From: Lachnospiraceae bacterium UBA7480
Lineage (GTDB): Bacteria; Bacillota; Clostridia; Lachnospirales; Lachnospiraceae
DNA: 5,240 nt
Reading direction: 5' to 3'
Assembly: GCA_002479655.1 (NCBI GenBank)
Contig: DLOQ01000006.1
Location: 23,182 to 28,421 of the forward strand
The translations under genes and the position numbers were made by a program. The notes beneath the pieces are model-generated. The model worked only from the letters and a program-made list of their open reading frames with translations, was not told where the DNA came from and ran no database searches. The first letter of the stretch is position 1; every line of letters begins with the position of its first letter. Positions 1 through 5,240 of the stretch are shown here, one piece after another.

Positions 1-693
1 CATCCGTCTGCGCCCGCCGGACTGGCGGATGTCTTCGCGGTAAAGCAGATAGAGGACAAATACGACAGCGGAGAAGATGCCGACCATAAATCCCATATAA
101 AAATTCGTAATAAATAAGTAAGCGTAAGCAGGGACTAACCCGATAAAGCTGCCCGTATCGATCAGCGTTACGATGAAAAGGATGATGATGGGGAGGGTAT
201 AAAGCGCGTCGAGCCACATGATATGGTAATGCATCGTGACGGCATATCCGCACAGCGCATAGGACATGGCAAAGAGGAGTGTTGCGGGATGGAAGATCCT
301 GGACGTCTTCTGGATGAATAACTGGAAGCTGGCGGCGGCTGTTCCTAATTTCAGCACGATGATCACAGCCGTCATGGCAGGAATGGAGACGGACTCGATC
401 AGGTACAGCAGGTTGAACGGGCTGAACGCGTAATACGCATAGGTTAAGATGGCGCCGGAACCGAGGTAGGCGGAGAATGTGTACCAAAGGCTTCCTTCGC
501 CTTTCAAGACGCGCAGGAACATTTGGATAAACGCTATATACTGCCCGTTTAAGTCGCTTCTCAGGATCGTGTCATTAGAATAACCGAGGATGCCGAGCGC
601 TGCGAGGGAAATCAGGAAAGCAAGCATGGAAAGCAGCGCGGCGTACAGCGGGTATAGGATGCGGTTTTGCAAAATACCGGTCTTTTTTTTCAT
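1..693 (-). CDS. YfhO-family polytopic membrane protein, N-terminal part (runs off left edge)
   Basis: The reverse strand reads open from ATG at 693-691 to the window edge, 231 codons with no stop. The protein begins with a basic MKKK segment and a transmembrane helix at about residues 14-37. An outside loop follows with SDLNGQY (D47, Q51, Y52), then KGEGSLWYTFSAYLGSG (64-80) and YYAFSPFNLL (87-96). At least four more hydrophobic helices follow between about 102 and 222. The DLxxQY, G-E-G-S-L-x-Y and SPFNLL blocks are what I recognise as the YfhO family (GT-C-like membrane proteins, usually about 800-900 residues). Some members are linked to glycosylation of teichoic acids or other surface polymers. 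Only about a quarter of the protein is present, so the acceptor and donor sugars cannot be inferred. The start is supported by AGGAGA (708-703 on the minus strand), 9 nt upstream. It is transcribed away from the pilus genes and is probably independent of them. Confidence 0.85.
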   Translation of the reverse strand, partial: MKKKTGILQNRILYPLYAALLSMLAFLISLAALGILGYSNDTILRSDLNGQYIAFIQMFLRVLKGEGSLWYTFSAYLGSGAILTYAYYAFSPFNLLYLIESVSIPAMTAVIIVLKLGTAAASFQLFIQKTSRIFHPATLLFAMSYALCGYAVTMHYHIMWLDALYTLPIIILFIVTLIDTGSFIGLVPAYAYLFITNFYMGFMVGIFSAVVFVLYLLYREDIRQSGGRRRM

Positions 694-731
694 AATATAT
701 AGTCTCCTGTAATCAATAATCATTTTTACTC

Positions 732-760
732 ATTATAATAGGAAAGATATATTAAAGCAA
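732..760 (-). promoter_or_regulatory. Putative sigma-A-type promoter for the YfhO-family gene
   Basis: On the minus strand a perfect -10 TATAAT (737-732) lies 17 bp downstream of a weak -35 TTGCTT (760-755). It would give a leader of about 30 nt before the ATG at 693. The 10-bp sequence AATCAATAAT occurs twice on the plus strand: at 711-720 in the leader and at 759-768 overlapping the -35. A repeat flanking a promoter could be an operator, but in such AT-rich DNA it could also be chance. Confidence 0.45.
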
Positions 761-867
761 TCAATAATTACAAAATAATCTAAAGTGCATAATTTCTAAA
801 AATAAAAGATTTCAATTGTTCATAATGCCGAATATGAAAAAAATTTTTAATTATCTGAAAACTTTAC

Positions 868-896
868 TAGACGCAAATTTAATAATTTGTTATAAT
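868..896 (+). promoter_or_regulatory. Putative extended -10 promoter for the pilus genes
   Basis: A perfect extended -10, TGTTATAAT (888-896), is preceded at 17 bp by TAGACG (868-873), which matches 4 of 6 bases of the TTGACA -35. A run of A and T at 835-853 sits a little upstream of the -35, roughly where an UP element would be expected. Transcription would start near 903, leaving a leader of about 90 nt before the prepilin peptidase ATG at 996. The same promoter would serve the peptidase, PilMN and PilO genes if they form one operon, which their spacing suggests. Confidence 0.6.
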
Positions 897-995
897 TATA
901 CTCAATCGGAAGTATCGGGTTTATTTCCTTATGTAATTTGCAATACTTGATTTCAGATTGCAGCACGGAAAAGCAGGATAAGGTGGAAAGACAGG

Positions 996-1646
996 ATGGA
1001 TTATGCAGGGATACTGATAGGCGCTTGTCTGTGCGGTGAAGGGATTGCTGCATATACCGCTTATCTGCTGAAGCATACGGAAGAGGAATATACCTATAAA
1101 GGCGGTGTTGCGCGGCATCTGATTATCATTGCGGTGAATCTGCTGGTGTGGCTCTTCCTTTATCTGAATATCGGATTTACATATAAGTTTTTTCTCTATG
1201 CATTGGCAGCTTTGGCGTTACTTGGTTTGTCGGCGGTGGATCTTGCGATTTACGAGATTCCCGTGCAGTTTAATTTCTTTATCTTATGTATGGGAATCAT
1301 TGCGGCTGTTTTGGATTGGCGGCGCTGGTATGTTTATCTGATTGGCATGTTTTTAGTCAGCGGTATTTTTTATCTGCTGGCGTGGATAACCAAAGGCAGG
1401 GGGATGGGCGGCGGCGATATTAAGCTGATGGCGGCTTTGGGGTTGCTGCTTGGATGGCAGAAGATTCTGCTGGTTATGGTGCTTGGATGCATTTTGGGCT
1501 GTGTGATTCATGGTATATTGATGATGGTCTCCAAGAAAGATCATATGCTGGCATTTGGACCGTATCTTTCTGCAGCCGGGGTGATCGTCATGTGTTACGG
1601 GGACGGAATACTGCAGTGGTACATACAGACTTTTTTGACTTTTTGA
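996..1646 (+). CDS. Type IV prepilin peptidase, A24 aspartic protease family, without methyltransferase domain
   Basis: This polytopic membrane protease of 216 residues is expected to cleave the leader peptide of type IV prepilins at the cytoplasmic face. Both catalytic aspartates are visible: D82 in SAVDLAIYEIP, matching the family's D-x5-IP block, and D141 in GMGGGDIKLMAALG, the GxGxGD-type motif. FGPYLSAAG near residue 188 is the usual C-terminal block. Hydrophobic helices span about 4-25, 42-59, 64-82, 92-106, 113-131, 144-170 and 186-212. Full bifunctional enzymes are about 250 residues and carry an N-terminal N-methyltransferase domain with paired CxxC zinc motifs. Here only about 40 residues with an isolated CLC precede the protease core, so methylation activity is not expected from this protein. 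The start follows AAGGTGG (980-986), 9 nt upstream. PilMN follows after 67 nt on the same strand, consistent with one pilus operon. PilD is the general family name; I do not assign a symbol because the organism's nomenclature is unknown. Confidence 0.9.
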   Translation: MDYAGILIGACLCGEGIAAYTAYLLKHTEEEYTYKGGVARHLIIIAVNLLVWLFLYLNIGFTYKFFLYALAALALLGLSAVDLAIYEIPVQFNFFILCMGIIAAVLDWRRWYVYLIGMFLVSGIFYLLAWITKGRGMGGGDIKLMAALGLLLGWQKILLVMVLGCILGCVIHGILMMVSKKDHMLAFGPYLSAAGVIVMCYGDGILQWYIQTFLTF

Positions 1647-1653
1647 ATAAGTT

Positions 1654-1667
1654 CGGATATTAATCCG
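1654..1667 (+). repeat. Small inverted repeat between prepilin peptidase and pilMN
   Basis: CGGAT (1654-1658) and ATCCG (1663-1667) can pair across a 4-nt ATTA loop, just after the peptidase stop codon. The stem is only 5 bp and is followed by GTTTATTATA rather than a T-run. It is therefore not a good intrinsic terminator; an RNA processing or stability element is possible but unproven. Confidence 0.25.
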
Positions 1668-1713
1668 GTTTATTATATTAAACTATACTCACTATGAAAG
1701 GGGAGCAAACAGG

Positions 1714-3510
1714 ATGGCGAATAAAGTATTGTCTATCTATGTCGGTACGGATGCAATCAGAATTGCTGAGATGCAGAAGAACGGCAATAAGGCAGTAATA
1801 CTTACCAATGCCGCGGAAGTTGCTACGCCGAATAACAGCGTCAATGACGGCTATCTGGTTGATATTACGGCTATCTCTGAGGCAATCAGAACAGCAATAT
1901 TTGGAAGGGGATTTACGGCAAAGGAAGTTATCTTTACTATAACAAGTAAGAAGATTGCCAGTAAGGACGTAGAGATTCCTTATGTAAAGAATATGAAGAA
2001 GATGCAGCAGATCCTGCTGGCGAACTCAAGCGAATATTTCCCGATGAGCAATGTTGGGGATTATTCTTATGCGTATTCCTTCCTGGAGGACTACAGTACG
2101 GAAGAAGGCCACAAATGCCGTGTATCTGCGATTGCAGCCCCCAATGATCTTGTGAAGTGTTATTACGAACTGGCTGAAGAACTGAAATTATCGGTGAACA
2201 GTATAGATTATTACGGCAACTCCGTTATCCAGCTTCTTTCCATGCAGATGACGGAAGGAAGGATGGATCTTGTCCTGCAGATTGAGAAAGATATGACGTA
2301 TGTCAATGTCATGAGAGGCAAGACGCTGATTCTGCAAAGAAGCGTGCCTTATGGTAAGAATGCGGTTATCAATGCCCTGATGGACGTTAAGAAGATTTCA
2401 GAGAAGGATGCCAAGACGCTCCTTTCCAATGAGACGCTTCTTGATCAGCATGTAACGGTGGATGAGTATGCGCAGACGGTGCAGTATCTGGTTGCGGGCA
2501 TCGGCAGGGTTGTTGAATACCACAGGACGAAGAATAAGAATGACCTGCTTCAGGGGATTAAGGTATTCGGTGAAGGAAGTGCGATTGCCGGTATTGAGAG
2601 AATCCTGGAACGTGAGCTTGGCGCTCCGGTAGAACATTTTGAGACGCTGGCCGGCGTTGCGATTAAAGGGCAGGCGGCGTTGACTGCTGAGGAAGTATTA
2701 AGATATCTTCCTAATATCGGCGCGGTGATTGCGCCGGTCGGACTGTCGGTTGAGACGTCAGGATCCCGCGCTTCGATAGGATCACAGCAGACGTTTTATA
2801 TCATGCTTGCCGTTCTGGGCGTGTGCGCTGCCGGAATGATCGGCTGGGTGGCTTATACGGCTATTACATATCACAAAGCCGTAACGCAGAGGGATCAGCT
2901 GCAGCAGAGCATTGCCGCAATCGAGGATATTGAACAGATAGCGCTCGCATATGAGGCTGCGTTAAATGAGTATAATATCGTTAAGGCGTTTGAGGATTCA
3001 ACACATTCCGATAATGAGATGCTGTTGCAGTTTATTCTTGACATGGAGAAGAAGATGCCGGCGGGAACTTCTATTAATAACCTTGCGGCAGAGGAAGGGG
3101 AGATATCATTTGATGTTATGTCCGGCTGGAATCTGACGACCAAGAATGAAGTCGCTGACGTACTGGTGCAGATCGGCAGACTGGATTATGTATCCAATTT
3201 TACGATTCCGGACATTACGGAAGAATATAAGACACTGTTTTTGATTGGATATGATGCGGAAGGCAACGCTGTTTATCTAAGGGAAGAAGAGAACGGAGTG
3301 CTCGGTGATTATATCGAGTATGAGGAAGGAGAAGAGTATCCTGCGGAGTACATGCAGTATGATCTGATTACGCTGACTCAGACGACTTATACGGTGGGAT
3401 GCCATATTTCAAGACCTGTGGAAGAAGAAACAGAGGAGACGGAAGAGCTGCTTCCGCTGTTTGACCCGTCTGCAGCAGGCGCTACAGTAACGGAAGGAGG
3501 CACTGAATAA
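1714..3510 (+). CDS. Type IV pilus assembly PilM-PilN fusion protein
   Basis: This 598-residue protein joins two inner-membrane platform subunits that are normally separate. Residues 1-341 resemble PilM, the cytoplasmic actin/FtsA-like protein. They show the first strand block at 5-20 (LSIYVGTDAIRIAEM), an SSEYFP-type region near 105-112, the second strand block at 184-214 (…TYVNV…LILQRSVPYG), an adenosine-type turn at 281-291 (KVFGEGSAI) and the closing NIGAVIAP (334-341). A linker of about 18 residues leads to a single transmembrane helix at about 361-383. Then come a probable coiled coil (388-420) and a PilN-like extracytoplasmic domain, including a PAGTSINNL segment and a small alpha/beta fold. 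The tail from about 525 is rich in Glu and Tyr. The start follows AAGGGGAG (1698-1705), 8 nt upstream. In the PilM part the usual Asp-x-Gly phosphate-binding motifs are changed (Y9, Q189 and E191), so ATP binding is doubtful. Separate family members bridge the ATPase/PilC machinery to PilO; the fusion presumably does the same. The downstream gene overlaps its stop by 1 nt. Confidence 0.85.
   Translation: MANKVLSIYVGTDAIRIAEMQKNGNKAVILTNAAEVATPNNSVNDGYLVDITAISEAIRTAIFGRGFTAKEVIFTITSKKIASKDVEIPYVKNMKKMQQILLANSSEYFPMSNVGDYSYAYSFLEDYSTEEGHKCRVSAIAAPNDLVKCYYELAEELKLSVNSIDYYGNSVIQLLSMQMTEGRMDLVLQIEKDMTYVNVMRGKTLILQRSVPYGKNAVINALMDVKKISEKDAKTLLSNETLLDQHVTVDEYAQTVQYLVAGIGRVVEYHRTKNKNDLLQGIKVFGEGSAIAGIERILERELGAPVEHFETLAGVAIKGQAALTAEEVLRYLPNIGAVIAPVGLSVETSGSRASIGSQQTFYIMLAVLGVCAAGMIGWVAYTAITYHKAVTQRDQLQQSIAAIEDIEQIALAYEAALNEYNIVKAFEDSTHSDNEMLLQFILDMEKKMPAGTSINNLAAEEGEISFDVMSGWNLTTKNEVADVLVQIGRLDYVSNFTIPDITEEYKTLFLIGYDAEGNAVYLREEENGVLGDYIEYEEGEEYPAEYMQYDLITLTQTTYTVGCHISRPVEEETEETEELLPLFDPSAAGATVTEGGTE
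3494..3500 (+). promoter_or_regulatory. Consensus Shine-Dalgarno for the gene starting at 3510
   Basis: A perfect AAGGAGG lies inside the last codons of pilMN, 9 nt before the ATG at 3510. The stop of pilMN (TAA, 3508-3510) overlaps that ATG by one base. This is a typical coupled operon junction. It shows that a genuine gene begins here even though its body is lost a few dozen bases later. Confidence 0.8.
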
Positions 3511-3632
3511 TGTCAGATAGAGATAAAAAGATTATTGTTGTTTTACTGATTGCTATGATATTGATTCTTCTTCGGAGGAGCTTGATACATACTGCCGCAA
3601 AGCTGATTTTGTGTTTAATCTTGCCGGGGTGA
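3510..3632 (+). pseudogene. Truncated start of a PilO-type pilus gene, fused out of frame to capF sequence
   Basis: The frame starting at 3510 encodes MSDRDKKIIVVLLIAMILILL, a short charged cytoplasmic segment followed by the start of a membrane helix. That is the expected topology of PilO, the partner normally encoded directly after pilN. From about codon 22 the helix is interrupted by RRSLIHTAAK and the frame ends at TGA 3630-3632 after 40 codons. The same DNA read in the -1 frame is clearly CapF. So only about the first 15-21 codons belong to the pilus gene, and the rest is an accidental read-through of the foreign sequence. The PilO name rests on position, topology and coupling, not on recognisable domain sequence. 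Another bitopic pilus protein cannot be excluded. Confidence 0.6.
3554..3571. other. Probable breakpoint between pilus operon and sugar-nucleotide cluster
   Basis: The bases TATGATATTGATTCTTCT read plausibly in both frames: as AMILILL in the pilus gene frame, and as YDIDSS at the point where CapF similarity begins. To the left everything is pilus sequence, and to the right everything is CapF. Both genes are incomplete here. No insertion sequence ends, target duplication or attachment-site-like repeat is visible at the join. Confidence 0.6.
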
Positions 3633-4624
3633 ATCGCCCGGAAAATCCCGAGGATTTTATGAAGGGCAATTTCGGATTTGTGTCAGATTTGCTGAACCTA
3701 CTGAAAAAATATGAGAATAAGGCGCCGATTATGCTTTCTTCTTCTATTCAGGCGACTTGTATCGGCAGATATGACGGAGAATATGGTCGTTCCAAAAAGG
3801 CAGGGGAGGAATTGTTCTTCTCCTATGCAGAGGAGACGGGAGTGAGGGTGGCGGTATACCGCTTCCCGAACCTGATGGGACATTCACGCCCGAAGTATAA
3901 CAGCGCTGTTTCTACATTTTGCTGGGCGGTGGCCAATGACGAGCCTTTCACTGTTAACGATCGTTCCACAGAGCTGGAGCTTTTATATATCGACGATTTG
4001 ATCGAGGGCATGTTTGACCTTCTTGAAGGAAAAGAATCGCACTGTGAATTCGATGGTGTGGAGACGGTTGTAACCGAAAACGGTCGGTACTGCTGTGTGC
4101 CCGTGACTCACAAGGTGACTTTGGGTAAGATTGTGGATTTACTTGAGCAGTTTAAACAGCAGCCTCACACACTCATGATGCCGAAAATGCCGGAAGGCTC
4201 CTTCGCAAAGAAGCTGTATAGCTTGTATCTGACATACCTTCCGACAGACAAGTTTAAATATGCGCTTAAAATGAATGCCGATGACAGAGGCAGCTTTACT
4301 GAGCTGGTGCACACGGAGGATTGCGGTCAGGTATCTATAAATATCAGCAAGCCCGGCATTACAAAGGGGCAGCACTGGCACAACTCCAAGTGGGAGCTTT
4401 TTATTGTGGTGGCCGGTCATGGGTTGATTCAGGAGCGCAATATCAATACCGGTGAGACTGTGGAATTTGAAGTGAGCGGAGATAAGATTGAAGCCATCCA
4501 CATGATCCCGGGCTGGACGCATAATATTATCAATTTGAGCGACACAGAGAATCTGGTGACGGTTATGACCTGTAATGAGATTTTCAATCCGAACCGCCCG
4601 GATACGTTCGGTGAAAAGGTTTGA
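3611..4624 (+). CDS. capF: CapF-type UDP-sugar reductase/epimerase (SDR plus cupin), missing its N-terminus
   Basis: CapF (Cap5F, WbjC and FnlB in other species) acts in UDP-N-acetyl-L-fucosamine synthesis for capsule or O-antigen: an NAD(P)H-dependent SDR reductase joined to a zinc cupin epimerase. Counting from the GTG at 3611, this fragment shows FNLAGVNRP (2-10), the catalytic SSS (43-45) and Y58xxxK62, and YRFPNLMG. The C-terminal cupin (about 230-337) has GQHWHNSKWELF (H255, H257, E262) and PGWTHN (H304). It ends NRPDTFGEKV, the normal family C-terminus. Similarity begins upstream of the GTG, at about 3554 (YDIDSSSEELDTYCRKADFV). The first roughly 45-50 residues, with the glycine-rich nucleotide-binding loop, are absent. 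The frame is open only from 3527, just after a TAA, with no ATG and no ribosome site placed for the GTG. It is therefore a 5'-truncated gene, probably inactive as a reductase if the sequence is real, although the cupin part is intact. Confidence 0.85.
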   Translation: MFNLAGVNRPENPEDFMKGNFGFVSDLLNLLKKYENKAPIMLSSSIQATCIGRYDGEYGRSKKAGEELFFSYAEETGVRVAVYRFPNLMGHSRPKYNSAVSTFCWAVANDEPFTVNDRSTELELLYIDDLIEGMFDLLEGKESHCEFDGVETVVTENGRYCCVPVTHKVTLGKIVDLLEQFKQQPHTLMMPKMPEGSFAKKLYSLYLTYLPTDKFKYALKMNADDRGSFTELVHTEDCGQVSINISKPGITKGQHWHNSKWELFIVVAGHGLIQERNINTGETVEFEVSGDKIEAIHMIPGWTHNIINLSDTENLVTVMTCNEIFNPNRPDTFGEKV

Positions 4625-4677
4625 TTGCTGCTGTTGAATTGAAAAACAAAACCGTATTATGAGTTTAAGTCAAGCAT

Positions 4678-4686
4678 TGCGATAAT
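4678..4686 (+). promoter_or_regulatory. Weak candidate extended -10 promoter upstream of ugd
   Basis: TGCGATAAT (4678-4686) has the TG extension and 5 of 6 bases of the TATAAT box. The -35 is poor: TTATGA at 4657-4662, 18 bp upstream, matches 3 of 6. It could drive ugd separately from capF, but the 112-nt gap is also compatible with simple read-through. Confidence 0.3.
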
Positions 4687-4688
4687 GA

Positions 4689-4704
4689 ATTGAATTGGTT
4701 CAAT
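4689..4704 (+). repeat. Short perfect inverted repeat in the capF-ugd gap
   Basis: ATTGAA (4689-4694) and TTCAAT (4699-4704) flank a TTGG loop. The stem is AT-rich and lacks a following T-run, so it is not a terminator. It lies just downstream of the candidate -10 and could be an operator half-site pair, or chance. Confidence 0.25.
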
Positions 4705-4736
4705 AGCAGGATGAAGGAAAAGAGGAACATTAAAAT

Positions 4737-5240
4737 ATGAACAAGAAAATTGCCGTAGCGGGAACAGGATATGTGGGCTTGTCTTTGGCTGTGCTTTTGG
4801 CGCAGCACAACAGCGTGACAGCTGTGGATATTATCCCCGAGAAGGTTGAGAAAATAAACAACAAAATTTCGCCAATCCAGGACGAGTATATTGAAAAGTA
4901 CCTCGCCGAGAAAGAACTTGATTTGACTGCAACGCTGGACGGAGAGGCGGCGTACAAGGACGCAGACTTTGTTGTCATCGCCGCTCCCACAAACTATGAC
5001 AGCAAGAAGAACTTTTTTGATACTTCCGCGGTTGAAAACGTGATTCAGCTTGTCATCAAGTATAATCCGGATGCGGTGATGGTCATCAAGTCCACCATTC
5101 CCGTAGGCTTTACCGCGTCGGTCAGAGAAAAGTATCATTGCGACAATATCATCTTCAGTCCGGAATTTCTGCGTGAAAGCAAGGCTCTTTATGATAATCT
5201 TTATCCGAGCCGCATTATCGTTGGTACAGATGTTGAAAAT
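4737..5240 (+). CDS. ugd: UDP-glucose 6-dehydrogenase, N-terminal part (runs off right edge)
   Basis: The enzyme oxidises UDP-glucose to UDP-glucuronate in the cytoplasm with two NAD+, supplying acidic sugars for capsule or exopolysaccharide. The 168 residues present contain the NAD-binding [12 protein letters not shown] (G9, G11, G14) with D31 ending the second strand, and [22 protein letters not shown] (83-88), KSTIPVG (118-124) and SPEFLRES (141-148, with the conserved E143) follow. These are the standard order and spacing of the family. The sequence most resembles the short, about 390-residue HasB-like class. The catalytic cysteine and the C-terminal UDP-binding domain lie beyond the window. 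The ATG follows AGAGGA (4721-4726), 10 nt upstream. A closely related UDP-N-acetyl-mannosaminuronate dehydrogenase is less likely given these motifs. Its neighbour capF also makes an activated sugar, so this is probably the edge of a polysaccharide cluster. Confidence 0.92.
   Translation, partial: MNKKIAVAGTGYVGLSLAVLLAQHNSVTAVDIIPEKVEKINNKISPIQDEYIEKYLAEKELDLTATLDGEAAYKDADFVVIAAPTNYDSKKNFFDTSAVENVIQLVIKYNPDAVMVIKSTIPVGFTASVREKYHCDNIIFSPEFLRESKALYDNLYPSRIIVGTDVEN

Larger units (their letters stand above)
694..995. other. AT-rich divergent intergenic region
   Basis: About 300 bp without a supportable gene separates the minus-strand YfhO-family gene from the plus-strand pilus genes. It contains one candidate promoter per strand, a repeated decamer (711-720, 759-768) and A/T tracts (835-853). 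Open frames crossing it on the minus strand overlap the well-supported peptidase gene and resemble no known protein. I see no hairpin followed by a T-run that would mark a terminator, and no riboswitch or RNA fold I recognise. Confidence 0.7.

Noticed and set aside
1..31. Inverted repeat CATCCG/CGGATG with nested CCGCC/GGCGG at the left edge
   Set aside because: It lies inside the YfhO-family coding region, in Arg/Gly-rich codons near the end of the fragment, and has no T-run. It is probably coincidental.
847..1118. Two minus-strand open frames of 65-68 codons across the intergenic region
   Set aside because: They overlap the strongly supported peptidase start, lie opposite its promoter and ribosome site, and have no recognisable protein features.
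1674..1689. TATATT and TATACT boxes before pilMN as an internal promoter
   Set aside because: No acceptable -35 lies at the right distance (best TTCGGA, 3 of 6). AT-rich spacers produce such boxes by chance.
3525..3530. A-run (AAAAAG) as a programmed -1 frameshift site joining the PilO start to the CapF frame
   Set aside because: Slipping back meets TAA (3524-3526) in the -1 frame, and the two proteins are functionally unrelated. A breakpoint explains the frame change better.
3574..3580. GGAGGAG as a ribosome site for the truncated CapF
   Set aside because: It encodes the Glu-Glu of SSSEELDTYC within CapF, and no start codon lies 5-12 nt downstream in the CapF frame.
4139..4522. 127-codon minus-strand open frame
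   Set aside because: It lies entirely opposite the conserved CapF reductase and cupin motifs; it is a by-product of codon bias.
4665..5138. 157-codon minus-strand open frame
   Set aside because: It is antisense to ugd, whose family motifs are unmistakable. Its hydrophobic stretch mirrors the plus-strand codons.

Overview
The window looks like a Firmicute, most likely a Clostridia/Lachnospiraceae-type gut anaerobe. The reasons are strong AAGGAGG-type ribosome sites, sigma-A-like promoters in AT-rich gaps, a Gram-positive type IV pilus cluster with a PilM-PilN fusion, a YfhO-family membrane protein and a UDP-sugar dehydrogenase of the short HasB-like class. This placement is an inference from protein style, not from a marker gene.

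Layout. Positions 1-693 (minus strand) hold the N-terminal 231 residues of a YfhO-family polytopic membrane protein that runs off the left edge. An AT-rich divergent intergenic region (694-995) carries one plausible promoter in each direction. On the plus strand follow a type IV prepilin peptidase lacking the usual methyltransferase domain (996-1646), then a 598-residue protein in which a PilM-like actin-fold domain is joined to a PilN-like membrane domain (1714-3510). A third pilus gene, by position pilO, starts at 3510 with a perfect AAGGAGG site and a 1-nt overlap, but its frame is recognisable for only about 20 codons.

At about 3554-3571 the sequence switches abruptly to a capsule or exopolysaccharide sugar-nucleotide pathway. 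A CapF-type reductase/cupin lacks its start codon and NAD(P)-binding N-terminus (homology from about 3554, stop at 4624). The N-terminal 168 residues of UDP-glucose 6-dehydrogenase (4737 to the right edge) follow.

The two halves are separately coherent: pilus assembly (peptidase, PilMN, PilO) and nucleotide-sugar synthesis (the UDP-L-FucNAc branch and UDP-glucuronate). They meet where two genes are both broken. That is either a real deletion or insertion in the chromosome or a chimeric assembly join, and it is the main point to check. No RNA gene, CRISPR array, transposase or convincing intrinsic terminator was seen.
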